Origin: Novosphingobium sp.
GTDB lineage: Bacteria > Pseudomonadota > Alphaproteobacteria > Sphingomonadales > Sphingomonadaceae
Direction of reading: 5' to 3'
DNA: 64,000 nucleotides
Assembly (NCBI GenBank): GCA_017745295.1
Contig: JAGHZR010000012.1
Location: 56,100 to 120,099, forward strand
Shown: positions 1-8,836 of the stretch, piece after piece
How positions within the stretch are numbered: the stretch's first letter is position 1
How the letters are laid out: the number at the start of each line of letters is the position of its first letter
The notes under the pieces: model-generated
Seen by the model: the letters and a program-made list of their open reading frames with translations, nothing else
The model's database searches: none
Told to the model about the DNA's origin: nothing
Made by a program: the position numbers and the translations under genes

Positions 1-2355
1 AGACTCTCCAGTTTCGGCGACCCGAAGCGCGTCATCGAGATAGCCGTTATCGTCGAGCCGCGTCGCGACGTCTGCGAGCAGGCGCCCCCGGTCGGTGGGG
101 CGCAGCGGAAATATATTGGTCGCGGCCTCGGTGAAGCTCCGGATGCGCAGATTGCGGTCGAGAACGATCACGGCAAGGTCGGTAGATTCAAAGAAGTTGC
201 GCAGGTCAGAATTTGCGACGGTAAGCTGGTCGACCTTGCTCTTGAGCTCGTCGTTGACGGTGGACAATTCCTCGTTTGTCGATTGAAGCTCCTCGTTCAT
301 CGACATCATTTCTTCATTTGAACTCTTCAGTTCCTCGTTCGCCGTCTCTAGCTCTTCGACCGCCGTCCGCAGCTTATGGCGGGTAAGGCGCAATTCCTCT
401 TCCAGCGCCTCCATATGATCGTCGCCGTCCTCGATCTCCGCAGCATCATGCTCATCGAAGGGGCGGAATGGCGCGCGGTCGCGGAACACGAGCAGAAGGG
501 TGCCATCGGGCAGCGGCTCGCAAACCGCTTCGATCGGCTGCAGGCCGTAGTCCGACTTGACCTCAACTTCCCGCGCGATGGTGCGCTTCTTGCCGTCACG
601 CGCCTGGCGTACGAGGGGCCCCAGCACGTCGCGAAGTCCAGGCTTTGCGAGTGAAATGGCGTTTGCGCCGCCGGTACGGGTTACGGGAAAATCGAAGTAG
701 CGGCTCAACTTTCCGTACGCAGCCAGTACCGCGCCGTCCTGGTTCAGCACCATTGAGGGCGGTGCGTAGAGTTCCGTCAGCCGCTGGATGGCGATCTCAC
801 TCTCTGCGGCCCTGCGTCCGCCCTCCACCCGGCTCGACACCTGACGTTGCCGCTGGGTATTTCGGTCGCTGGCGGGAAGATCGATCGGATAGCTTGGGCT
901 ACCAGCGCCCCGTTCAAAGATGCGGGCGTGATGGTCGACTGGAGGGAACAGGTGATCGAAACGGCCGATGCTCTCCGACGGACCAAGGAACAGGTAGCCG
1001 CCGGGCCGGATCGCGTAATGCAGGATCGGCATGACGGACTGTTGTAGGCGGTCATCGAAGTAGATCAGAAGGTTACGGCAAGATACCAAATCTATGCGGG
1101 AAAACGGCGGATCCTTGACTACGCTGTGATTGGAAAATCGAATGAGATCGCGGATCTGGTTCGCGATCGAGAAGCGTTCGCCGTGCGGGTTCGTCCATCG
1201 TTCGCGCAAAGGGCTGGGAATGTCGGCAAGCGCGGAAGCAGGGTAGCTGCCCTCGCGCGCGATCTGCAGCATCTGCTCATCAATGTCGGTCGCAAAAATC
1301 TGCACCGGGTTGGCGAACCCGTTCTCGCGTGCGGCATCGGCGAAGAGCATGGCCAGCGTATAGGCTTCCTCGCCGCTGGAGCAGCCCGGCACCCAGACGC
1401 GAACTTCCTCGTCGGTCTCGCGGTTGCGCAAGAGCGGGAGGATGACCTTGGTTCGCAAAGCCTCGAACATCTCGGGATCGCGGAAGAAGCGCGTGACGTT
1501 GATCAGCAGGTCGCGAAACAGCGCCTCGCACTCGACAGGATCGCTGCGTACGCGGTCCAGATAGGATCGCGCTGACGCAATGGACAGCACGTGCATTCGC
1601 CTTTCCACGCGCCGCACGAGCGTTGAACGCTTGTAGCCGGAGAAGTCGTGCCCCACCGCCGACCGCAGCGTGCCGCACAGATCATCGACATGATCGGCGA
1701 CGAGTTCCGCCTGCTGCTCGCGAGGCTCGCCGCTGCGACGTGCGAAGAATGCGGAAAGGCAGTCGATTATGTCCGCCGGGCGCTTGACGTAATCCACCAG
1801 ACCCGTGCCAACTGCCGAGACCGGCATGCCGTCGTAGCGCGCCGTTTCGGGCTGCTGGACGACGCAGACTCCACCATGCTCCTTGATGGCGCGCAGGCCC
1901 GTGGATCCATCGGCCCCGGTCCCCGATAGGATGACGCAGGCCGCATTCGCCTGTTGGTCTGTTGCCAGAGAGATAAAGAAGTCGTCGATCGGCCGACGCA
2001 GCCCTCGCGGTTGGGCGAACTCGGTCAGTTGCAGCCTGCCGTCCTGCAGGACCAGCCCCCGACCGGGCGGAATGATGTACACCCGATCGGGCGACAAAGT
2101 TTCACCGCCCTCACACTGCAGCACATCGAGCGGGCAGGCCCGGTCGAGCAACTGCGCGAGCATGCTTTCGTAATTCGGATCGAGATGCTGGACGATCACG
2201 AACGCCATGTTGGTGGGTAAGCGCGCAGCCGACAGCATCTCACGCAGCGCCTCAAGCCCACCGGCCGAAGCACCAATGCCGACCACCGGCACCGCTATCG
2301 GAGACGTGCCCTCAGACTGCAACGCCACATCATCAGTCTTGTTGTCGCCACTCAA
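1..2355 (-). CDS. CheB-CheR hybrid with coiled coil and PAS (3' part beyond the window)
   Basis: The open frame on the minus strand runs off the left edge, so the C-terminus is missing. About 785 residues are visible. Residues 15-190 are a CheB-type methylesterase, with GIGASAGG (catalytic Ser), VIVQHLDP (His) and SGTGADG (Asp). Residues 210-470 are a CheR-type methyltransferase, with RFFRDPEMFEAL, WVPGCSSGEEAY for SAM binding and NLLIYFDD. About residues 665-710 form a Glu/Leu/Asn coiled coil with repeated NEEL units, leading into a PAS domain (FFESTDLAVIVLDR). This order is typical of hybrid sensors that usually end in a histidine kinase, presumably encoded to the left. The start is uncertain. 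TTG at 2355 overlaps the LOV stop codon as TTGA, which suggests translational coupling; GTG at 2328 is the alternative. No CheY or MCP gene is nearby, so a role in swimming chemotaxis is not implied. Confidence 0.88.
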   Translation of the reverse strand, partial: MSGDNKTDDVALQSEGTSPIAVPVVGIGASAGGLEALREMLSAARLPTNMAFVIVQHLDPNYESMLAQLLDRACPLDVLQCEGGETLSPDRVYIIPPGRGLVLQDGRLQLTEFAQPRGLRRPIDDFFISLATDQQANAACVILSGTGADGSTGLRAIKEHGGVCVVQQPETARYDGMPVSAVGTGLVDYVKRPADIIDCLSAFFARRSGEPREQQAELVADHVDDLCGTLRSAVGHDFSGYKRSTLVRRVERRMHVLSIASARSYLDRVRSDPVECEALFRDLLINVTRFFRDPEMFEALRTKVILPLLRNRETDEEVRVWVPGCSSGEEAYTLAMLFADAARENGFANPVQIFATDIDEQMLQIAREGSYPASALADIPSPLRERWTNPHGERFSIANQIRDLIRFSNHSVVKDPPFSRIDLVSCRNLLIYFDDRLQQSVMPILHYAIRPGGYLFLGPSESIGRFDHLFPPVDHHARIFERGAGSPSYPIDLPASDRNTQRQRQVSSRVEGGRRAAESEIAIQRLTELYAPPSMVLNQDGAVLAAYGKLSRYFDFPVTRTGGANAISLAKPGLRDVLGPLVRQARDGKKRTIAREVEVKSDYGLQPIEAVCEPLPDGTLLLVFRDRAPFRPFDEHDAAEIEDGDDHMEALEEELRLTRHKLRTAVEELETANEELKSSNEEMMSMNEELQSTNEELSTVNDELKSKVDQLTVANSDLRNFFESTDLAVIVLDRNLRIRSFTEAATNIFPLRPTDRGRLLADVATRLDDNGYLDDALRVAETGES

Positions 2356-2957
2356 AGGATCGAACTGTCGTCGAGGTTGGCGAGGGTCAGTTTTGCCTGC
2401 GCAATGATCGCGGCCGAATTGGCAATCGTGGTCAAAGTGCCCTCGACGATGATTCCGCTTTCCGCGGCAACGGGGCTTAGCCTGGTCAGCGTCTGGTTCA
2501 GTTCCCGATCATAACCCTGAAGACGCTCTGGCTGGGCCCGGCTGACGTCGAACTGCGACGCAAAGATATACCGTGTCTCGCCTGCAAGAGAGCGAAGCCG
2601 CGACATGTAGAGCAGGTTGACGAATGGCGTTCCGTCCTTGCGGAAGTTGAGGATCGGGGTGCGCACGTTGGGAGACAGGTCGTCTTCCAGGAAGGCGCGC
2701 AGCTTGGCCCGAGCTTCACTCTCGTCGGCATCGCGCTGGAGCACGCGGCAGTTGTGCCCGATCAATTCCGAAGACGCGTAGCCGGTCAGTTCCACGAACC
2801 TGCGGTTCACCAGCGCCAGCGGATGGTCTCCGTCAGGAAGAGCGAGGGCGAGCGCTATCGGCGAATTCTCGAAAAACGTCTTGAGCTCGTCGGGTACGCT
2901 CAGGTCCTGCACTTCAATATCTCCTGCAAGCGTCGTTGGCACTTTGTTTGTCATCAC
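2352..2957 (-). CDS. LOV-domain (PAS) photosensory protein
   Basis: This protein of about 201 residues has an N-terminal LOV/PAS domain at about residues 25-140. The flavin-adduct motif reads GHNCRVLQ, close to the canonical GxNCRFLQ and keeping the reactive Cys. The FMN-contacting NFRKDGTPFVNLL and the Gln of ASQFDVS are also present, so a blue-light FMN photocycle is likely. The C-terminal 60 residues are helical without a recognisable kinase ATPase domain, so this is a short LOV protein with a coupling helix. The start is GTG at 2957 or the adjacent ATG at 2954, behind a GAGGGGG Shine-Dalgarno. The stop overlaps the possible TTG start of the CheB-CheR hybrid. I infer a shared light or stress pathway with that protein; the partner is not proven. 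Confidence 0.85.
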   Translation of the reverse strand: MMTNKVPTTLAGDIEVQDLSVPDELKTFFENSPIALALALPDGDHPLALVNRRFVELTGYASSELIGHNCRVLQRDADESEARAKLRAFLEDDLSPNVRTPILNFRKDGTPFVNLLYMSRLRSLAGETRYIFASQFDVSRAQPERLQGYDRELNQTLTRLSPVAAESGIIVEGTLTTIANSAAIIAQAKLTLANLDDSSIL

Positions 2958-3217
2958 CCCCTCGATCCGATCGGGTTGCGCAGCCGTATGTGCCCGATTT
3001 GTGCGGAAGGGTCACGAGCCTTCTGCTCGCTCTGACGAAATTTGAGGTGAACGCAAGCGGGGATGAATGACATCTCAACGGTCGGAAGGGGACGGAAAAT
3101 CGGCGGCGGAGCCGCCGGAAAGAGTCGGCCAGCGGTGGCCAGGGCGGGGGGGCAGCGCGGGATATTTTCGCCACCACAGCGCCGCTAAACGAGGAAATCT
3201 AATCGAACGGCGCTGCC

Positions 3218-4138
3218 TCAATCGCCGGCCGGGGGGATGAAGCTGACTTGGGCGAGGCGCCAGGCACGACTTTTTTCTTTGGGCCAATAATGTCGAGGAT
3301 GCCTGTGCTCGGTAGGCGGGTGGACACCATGGACCTCAGCCCGAATCAATCGTCCGGTTTCTCTCAGCCGGATCGTAGCCGAGGGAAATTCCTTAAGCAG
3401 ACGATATTCCAATTCCTGCGCATCTTCAGAAAGTTGGGGGCTCGATAGAGCGCGGGGAGATCCGTCGACAAGTTCGGCGGTCGAGGAGCGCAAGGCTTTT
3501 ACCCCATCGCTGACAACATCGAGAGAGATAATGGCAGCCGCGACGGAATCGGCCCACCACCAGCCAAGCCCGAGACCGATAATACCGGCAAGGCCCGCTG
3601 CGCCCGTCAACCAGTTGGCCTTGTTCATCAAAGCGTCGGTATGCAGGAGCTTGTCGTTGAGCTGTTCGGCGAGCGGCAGCTCCTTGCGGGCGATCAGCAT
3701 GGGCGGAACAAGGGAATAGAGCTGCGCGGCGATCATCAGCCACCCAAGCCAGAAGTCTTTTTCAAACAGCACGATCGAGCCGACGGACGGATGTTCCGCG
3801 GTCACCAGCGCGACAACCGCATTGTAGAGCAGGAGAAGCCCGACCGCGGTGAGAGCGACTGCGGCCACGAAAAAGCCGAGCCCGTTCACCCGCTCGAACC
3901 CGAAGGGAAACCGCTTCGACCGGCGGCCCTTAAGTTCCATTTTGGCGGCGATGAGAAACATGATCGGCGGGACGACGCCGAGGGTATCCTCGACCCAGGC
4001 CGTCTTCATGGTTTGGCTTTGGCCCAGCACGAGCCCCATCGCGACGATGATCGTGGCTGTCCAGAACAGGTTCCAGTATTCGAGCCTGATTGCGTCGCGC
4101 ATGACGCCGCGCAGTTCATCTGGCAGACTGCTGTTCAT
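3218..4138 (-). CDS. Cation diffusion facilitator (CDF) family metal transporter
   Basis: The protein is about 306 residues with several hydrophobic segments (near residues 25-45, 50-62, 82-105, 125-145 and 175-200). The HTDALMNKANW segment resembles the HxxxD metal-site helix of CDF proteins, and a second Asp pair lies in WWADSVAAAIISLDVVSDG. A soluble C-terminal region of about 90 residues fits the CDF cytoplasmic domain. Members export divalent metals such as Zn, Co or Fe by proton antiport; the metal here is unknown. The start at 4138 was chosen over the longer frame because ATG overlaps the upstream lipoprotein stop as ATGA and follows a GAGGGAA ribosome site. The C-terminal tail is rich in His, Arg and Pro. 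Confidence 0.82.
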   Translation of the reverse strand: MNSSLPDELRGVMRDAIRLEYWNLFWTATIIVAMGLVLGQSQTMKTAWVEDTLGVVPPIMFLIAAKMELKGRRSKRFPFGFERVNGLGFFVAAVALTAVGLLLLYNAVVALVTAEHPSVGSIVLFEKDFWLGWLMIAAQLYSLVPPMLIARKELPLAEQLNDKLLHTDALMNKANWLTGAAGLAGIIGLGLGWWWADSVAAAIISLDVVSDGVKALRSSTAELVDGSPRALSSPQLSEDAQELEYRLLKEFPSATIRLRETGRLIRAEVHGVHPPTEHRHPRHYWPKEKSRAWRLAQVSFIPPAGD

Positions 4139-4578
4139 CGTTCCCTCGCGGATTGCGATACCTTGCGCGATGCGCGCTCGACCAACATGATCCAGCTGTT
4201 CTCGCCATTTTGCATGGCAGCTTTCACTTCGATCACATGTTTGCCGGATACCGTACTTCGCAGCGGAGGAGCAAAAGCCACCATGGTCTTCCACGGGCTA
4301 TCCTTGGTGAATGCGCCCAGGACAAGATCGGTCTTTCCTTCGGAGAGCTCGGTGAGAAGGGCTTCTGACCCACCGCCTGCGATACGTGGGCGCGCGCCGG
4401 TCTGCCGCTCGATCTGGCCAAGCAGGCGCTGCAGTTCCAAGGTGTCCGGTGTGCCCGCGACCATCCCAACTCTGAACTGCCGGGCCGTCCTGACGTTCTC
4501 CAGCGTATTGTTCGGATCCTGCGGGAGCCCGTGGCAGGCTGTGAGAAGAAACAATGCACCAAGGGCGATCCATCTCAT
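4135..4578 (-). CDS. Periplasmic lipoprotein with substrate-binding-protein-like fold
   Basis: This 147-residue protein starts MRWIALGALFLLTAC, a short lipoprotein signal peptide with the lipobox LTAC, so Cys15 should be lipidated. The mature part resembles one lobe of a type 2 periplasmic binding protein: FRVGMVAGTP near the start and ELSEGKTDLVLGAFTKDSPW in the middle. It is much shorter than a full two-lobe binding protein. It overlaps the CDF transporter by 4 bases, so the two are probably made together, and a periplasmic helper or metal-sensing role is my inference. No strong ribosome site precedes the start; the ATG at 4578 was chosen because it begins the signal peptide, whereas the longer frame adds 49 low-quality residues. 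Confidence 0.65.
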   Translation of the reverse strand: MRWIALGALFLLTACHGLPQDPNNTLENVRTARQFRVGMVAGTPDTLELQRLLGQIERQTGARPRIAGGGSEALLTELSEGKTDLVLGAFTKDSPWKTMVAFAPPLRSTVSGKHVIEVKAAMQNGENSWIMLVERASRKVSQSARER

Positions 4579-4817
4579 GCCGAATGCCACGCTTGCTGTT
4601 GTTGTTGCCCATTCGGAACGAGCGAGCGTCGGCGTTGTTTCGGGCGCTGGCGGGCGAAAGGACAACAGCATTGCCGTCCATGATGCGTCGGCTTCGGCAT
4701 CTGTCGCTACCAACTTGTCTTTCAATCGTCGTAACTTGCCTTAAAGGCGCAGCGCAGCGTGTCTGAAGCAGAACCGCCCGCAGTCATCGCTCGATAGGTC
4801 ACTACAAGGAGACCGTC

Positions 4818-5669
4818 ATGAGCCAGACTGCCGATATGATCCACGAAGACGCATTGCCCGGGCACGAAAGCGGCCTGCAGCCGAAGCACGAATGGCAACC
4901 GCGCTATCCCGGGTCCGGCTGGCTTACCGGCAAGGTCGCGATCGTCACGGGCGCTGACAGCGGCATCGGGCGAGCCGTTGCGGCTCTTTATGCGCGTGAA
5001 GGCGCCGACATCGCGGTCGTCTATCTTCTGGAGGATGACGACGCCCAGGAAACCCGCCGGATAGTGGAAGCGGAGGAGCGCAGCGCCATTACAATCAGGG
5101 CGGATGTCGGCATCAAGGAAGCCCGCGACCTGATCATCGAAGAAACCCTAACGGCCTTCGGCCGAATCGATATCCTCGTCAACAATGCCGGCGAACAGCA
5201 CCCTGATGCGGACATCACCGACATCTCCGAGGATCAGCTGCGCAGAACCTTTCAGACGAATATCTTCGGAATGTTCTTCCTGACGCAGGCTACCAGACCG
5301 CACCTATCAAAGGGCGCTGCCATCGTCAACTGCACCAGCGTGACAATGTATCAGGGCAGCAAGGAGCTGCTTGATTACAGCTCCACGAAGGGCGCCATCA
5401 CGGCTTTCACACGGTCGCTGTCAGAGAACCTTATCCAGCACGGAATTCGCGTCAATGCCGTGGCTCCCGGTCCGATCTGGACGCCGCTCAACCCTTGCGG
5501 CGGAGCAAGCCCAGAGAAGCTTGCGCACTTTGGTGAAAGCACGCCGATGGGGCGGCCGGGACAACCCAACGAAGTTGCCCCCGCTTTCTTCTTTTTGGCC
5601 TGTGAGGATGCCAGTTACATGACAGGCCAGGTTCTGCACCCCAACGGTGGGATCATCGTGAACGGCTGA
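4818..5669 (+). CDS. SDR-family oxidoreductase (YghA/glucose-dehydrogenase-like)
   Basis: This 283-residue classical short-chain dehydrogenase has an N-terminal extension of about 40 residues (ending near GSGWLTGK), typical of the YghA/YhdG group found in stress loci. The cofactor motif TGADSGIGRA is at about residue 45, NNAG near 130, and the catalytic Ser-Tyr-Lys is seen in NCTSVTMYQGS and YSSTKGA. The C-terminus ends GGIIVNG. The start lies behind an AAGGAGACCGTC ribosome site. Such enzymes oxidise or reduce alcohols and carbonyls with NAD(P). The substrate cannot be read, but the LOV, CsbD and kinase neighbours make a stress role plausible. Confidence 0.9.
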   Translation: MSQTADMIHEDALPGHESGLQPKHEWQPRYPGSGWLTGKVAIVTGADSGIGRAVAALYAREGADIAVVYLLEDDDAQETRRIVEAEERSAITIRADVGIKEARDLIIEETLTAFGRIDILVNNAGEQHPDADITDISEDQLRRTFQTNIFGMFFLTQATRPHLSKGAAIVNCTSVTMYQGSKELLDYSSTKGAITAFTRSLSENLIQHGIRVNAVAPGPIWTPLNPCGGASPEKLAHFGESTPMGRPGQPNEVAPAFFFLACEDASYMTGQVLHPNGGIIVNG

Positions 5670-5694
5670 AGGTGCCTCGCGACCCCGGCTACAC

Positions 5695-8274
5695 TTAGCT
5701 GGGAACCGCCGGCGTCACCAGCAGACTATGGATTGCACTCGTCAACGTCTCGGCACCATATGGCTTGGCCAAGACGGAGAACTGTGCCGTCCCTTCGCCC
5801 ACCATCTGCTCGCTGTAACCGGTCGCGAGCAAAACCGGTGTTTCTGGAGCCCGGATATGGAGCTGCCGGGCCAGATCGATACCGCTCAGGCCGGGCATAA
5901 CGACATCGCTGAAGACCAGGTCAAAGTCCTGTTCCTGAGCGATGCGCAATGCGTCCGCACCGTTATGTGCCGTCACGACCTCAAGCCCAAGATCCACCAG
6001 TAACCGCTCGGCAAAATCCAGAACCTGTTCGTTGTCCTCTACCAGAAGAATTCTCAAACCGGGCGGAAGCGTCGCGTCGCCGCGAGCATGACCGGATGCG
6101 CGCGGCTGCTTGTCGACGGAGGGCAGGATCAGCCGCACGGTGGTGCCCACGCCGACTTTTGAGAGGATTTCCGCAGCGCCGCCGGCTTGCGCCGCAAAGC
6201 CGTGGATTTGGGACAGTCCAAGCCCGGTTCCCTGTCCGACGGGCTTGGTCGTATAGAATGGCTCAAACACACGTTCGATCGTCTCGGGTGTCATTCCCGT
6301 TCCGGTGTCGGTTATCTCGATCGCGACAGCATCATCTTTGCCAAGAGAGTAGTCCCGGATGCTGATGGTCAGAGTGCCGCCTTCCGGCATAGCGTCCCGC
6401 GCATTGACCGCCGCGTTCAAAATGGCCGTCTCGAGTTCAGTGGGATCGACTTCCACCCGCGCAATCAAATTGGAGGGTTCGACCACAATCTCAATATTGC
6501 TGCTAATGGAACGTGAAAGGACTTCGCAAAGGGCATCCAGCTGGATGTTGAGGTCCAGAACCTCGGGCTGAAGGACGCGACGGCGGCTGAAGGCCAGAAG
6601 ATGTCCGGTCAGCGTAGCCGCGCGCTTAACCGTGTCGGTCAATCCATCGAGATACTTGACGCGCTTCTCTTCGGACAGATCCGGCTTTCGCAACATCTCG
6701 GTTGCCCCGGAGATGACGGTCAGCAGGTTATTGAAATCGTGAGCCACCCCACCGGTCAACTGGCCGATTGCCTCCATTTTTTGCGACTGACGCAGCGTTT
6801 CGTGGAGCTTCGTCAGTTCCTCGGTTCGTTCGGCGACCCGGCGCTCCAGTGTTTCATTGGCTTCGCGCACCTGCCGAATGAGTTGTGCATTCTCGATCGC
6901 AACCGCGGCCTGCGACGCCAGGCTGGTGACAATCTCCTCATGAAGGCCGGAGAACCTACCCGTCTCGGGATGACCGAAGAACAGTCCACCAAGAACCTTC
7001 CCGTCATTGGTGCTCACCGGAACCGCGAGGTAGCTGCGAACAGGCAAGTGTCCTTCCGGCATACCTGACCGGGGAGCATTCTGACCGTAACGCGGATCGG
7101 CCAGGATGTCGTCCGATCGGACATTGCCGGTCCCTGCGAACGTTGGCGCGAATACCTCCGTATTTCGCGGCATTGGGAAATTGGCGAACGCTTCGCGCGG
7201 CGCTCCCGACAGGGAGTAGAGGGTGTAGCTCTCACCATCAGCACCCACAACGTTATAGAAGAACGCACCGAACGCCGCTTCGGACAATTCGACGCCAGCG
7301 TCGGTAACCATCTGTACCAGGCGCTCGAGATCATGCTCACCGGCAAGGGCTGACCCTACGCGGTTCAAGAGCTCCAGCGAGCGACGGGCCCTGCGTTCCT
7401 CGGTTACGTCTTCGGCAGAGACCGTGATGCCGACGATGTTGCCTTCCGCATCGCGCAGCGGCACCCAGTTCTCGCGCCAGATGCTCGTGCCATCGGGGCG
7501 ACCGGGAGTTTTGCCGGCGACTTCCTGTCCCCATAGCGCCTCGCCGGCCAGGACCCGCTCGAAGATTCCCAGCGCTTGCTCGTCGAGGTCAGGTACGATT
7601 TCACCGATCGTCTTGCCAATATGATCGCGAATGGATCGACCGTTCCACTCCGCCAGCCGTTCGTTCACGCGTACAAAGCGCAGATCCCGGTCGAGCACTG
7701 CCAATCCCACTGGGGCGGCCGTATAGACGGATGCCAGCTCGTCTGCCTGACGCCGGGCCATCGCTTCGCTGACGGTTAGTGCGGCCTCCTTTTCACGCAG
7801 CCGCTGGTTCGCCATCACCTGCTCTGTGGTTTCCGAGACAATGCACAACACGCCGCCGACGCTTCCATCATCATCTCGAACCGGCGAGTAAGATATGTCG
7901 AAATAAGCTGTCTCACCGAAGCCATGCCGCTCTATGTAGAAAGGCCTATTCTTGGCCGAAAACGTCTTCCCGCTTTCCCGTACGCCTCGCAGCAAAGGCT
8001 TGAGATCATTCCAGAGCTCGCTCCAGGACTCCTGTGCCGGCCGGCCGAGCGCTGCGGGGTGTTTGCTGCCAATGGTCGGCGCGTAGGCATCGTTGTAAAG
8101 CGCAACAAACTGCGGGCCCCAGAATAGAACGATCTGTGCCTCGGATGCGGTCAGAATATCCATGGCTCCGCGCAACCGCGAAGTCCATGTCGCGGGCGGA
8201 CCAAGGGGTGAGAAACTCCAGTCCCATTCGTCCCAATGCGCCAAGGAAAACTCACCCACCTTTGCGTCGGCCAC
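5695..8274 (-). CDS. Hybrid sensor histidine kinase (PAS-PAS-GAF-HisKA-HATPase-REC)
   Basis: This cytoplasmic kinase has about 859 residues. Residues 10-145 are a PAS-like domain of the 'SPLGPPATWTS ... LYNDAY' kind. A second PAS lies at about 165-290 and a GAF at about 305-460. The HisKA phospho-acceptor is in GQLTGGVAHDFNNLL. The HATPase N box is NAAVNARDAMPEGG and the G boxes are DTGTGMTPE and GQGTGLGLSQIHG. The C-terminal receiver has LLVEDNE and FSDVVMPG with the phospho-Asp. A longer frame open to 8880 would overlap the csbD-like gene and adds a sequence that looks non-coding. I therefore place the start at GTG 8274, 7 bases behind AGGGGA; TTG or GTG codons just upstream are alternatives. 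No separate output gene adjoins it, so the receiver may act on a distant partner. Confidence 0.88.
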   Translation of the reverse strand: MADAKVGEFSLAHWDEWDWSFSPLGPPATWTSRLRGAMDILTASEAQIVLFWGPQFVALYNDAYAPTIGSKHPAALGRPAQESWSELWNDLKPLLRGVRESGKTFSAKNRPFYIERHGFGETAYFDISYSPVRDDDGSVGGVLCIVSETTEQVMANQRLREKEAALTVSEAMARRQADELASVYTAAPVGLAVLDRDLRFVRVNERLAEWNGRSIRDHIGKTIGEIVPDLDEQALGIFERVLAGEALWGQEVAGKTPGRPDGTSIWRENWVPLRDAEGNIVGITVSAEDVTEERRARRSLELLNRVGSALAGEHDLERLVQMVTDAGVELSEAAFGAFFYNVVGADGESYTLYSLSGAPREAFANFPMPRNTEVFAPTFAGTGNVRSDDILADPRYGQNAPRSGMPEGHLPVRSYLAVPVSTNDGKVLGGLFFGHPETGRFSGLHEEIVTSLASQAAVAIENAQLIRQVREANETLERRVAERTEELTKLHETLRQSQKMEAIGQLTGGVAHDFNNLLTVISGATEMLRKPDLSEEKRVKYLDGLTDTVKRAATLTGHLLAFSRRRVLQPEVLDLNIQLDALCEVLSRSISSNIEIVVEPSNLIARVEVDPTELETAILNAAVNARDAMPEGGTLTISIRDYSLGKDDAVAIEITDTGTGMTPETIERVFEPFYTTKPVGQGTGLGLSQIHGFAAQAGGAAEILSKVGVGTTVRLILPSVDKQPRASGHARGDATLPPGLRILLVEDNEQVLDFAERLLVDLGLEVVTAHNGADALRIAQEQDFDLVFSDVVMPGLSGIDLARQLHIRAPETPVLLATGYSEQMVGEGTAQFSVLAKPYGAETLTSAIHSLLVTPAVPS

Positions 8275-8562
8275 TCGCACTTCCCCTGCATCATCTTCTT
8301 CAGACAAGCACAAAGCGGGGCGCCTCGTCCCACAGCTTGTCCGAACCGGACAGCAACGCCTGATGTGAGCAAGGGTTGCCTTCAGACGGGCGTGACAAAC
8401 GAAATGGCTAACACTTTGCAGATCAGAGGTCGTGTCCTGTGGGATACGGAATGTACGTCTTTCCTGCGACGAGTTGAGCCTCCCGTTTGGAACTGTTTCC
8501 GGCGGTCGCGCACTTCCATCCTGCAAGGATCTGCAAAATGCAGACCAGCGTAGGAGATCATC

Positions 8563-8739
8563 ATGAGCATTGAGGGTAAGGCAAAGGAAGCGGCCGGCTA
8601 CGTCAAGGAAGAGCTCAACGAGCATGGCAAATCTCCTGAAAGCCAGAAGAAGGCGCAGGAAGGCCGCGATCTGCGCAACGAGGGCCGGATCGAGGATGGC
8701 AAGCCGCCGAAGACGTCTGAGCCCGGCACCGGGCAGTGA
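8563..8739 (+). CDS. CsbD-like small stress protein
   Basis: This 58-residue, highly charged protein begins MSIEGKAKEAAGYVKEEL, the typical start of CsbD-family proteins, followed by more Lys/Glu/Gly-rich sequence (GKPPKTSEPGTGQ at the end). The ATG at 8563 follows TAGGAGATCATC, a good ribosome site. A strong intrinsic terminator begins 6 bases after the stop, so it is a single-gene unit. CsbD proteins are abundant stress-induced proteins of unknown biochemical function. The gene is smaller than common ORF cut-offs and lies antisense to the unused upstream part of the kinase frame. Confidence 0.82.
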   Translation: MSIEGKAKEAAGYVKEELNEHGKSPESQKKAQEGRDLRNEGRIEDGKPPKTSEPGTGQ

Positions 8740-8745
8740 CCAAGG

Positions 8746-8769
8746 AACCCCCGCTTCGGCGGGGGTTTT
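8746..8769 (+). terminator. Rho-independent terminator after the csbD-like gene
   Basis: Perfect 9-bp arms AACCCCCGC and GCGGGGGTT flank a TTCG tetraloop and are followed by a T run. The hairpin starts 6 bases after the csbD-like stop codon. Confidence 0.9.
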
Positions 8770-8836
8770 CATTCCAAAGCCATCGTCGCGGCGAACATCG
8801 GCGCTTGCCTGTTCCAATTGCATATCCGGGGATTGC

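Noticed and set aside
4615..4640. GGAAC-n17-GTTT resembling an EcfG general-stress promoter before the SDR
   Set aside because: The -10 lacks the usual C and the start codon is about 180 bases away; one partial match is weak evidence.
8492..8520. GGAAC before the csbD-like gene as an EcfG promoter
   Set aside because: No GTT-type -10 is found at 16-17 bases.
8570..8836. Upstream extension of the FAD/NAD(P)-binding frame
   Set aside because: It passes through the csbD-like gene in another frame and its terminator; the Rossmann motif begins just after ATG 8837.
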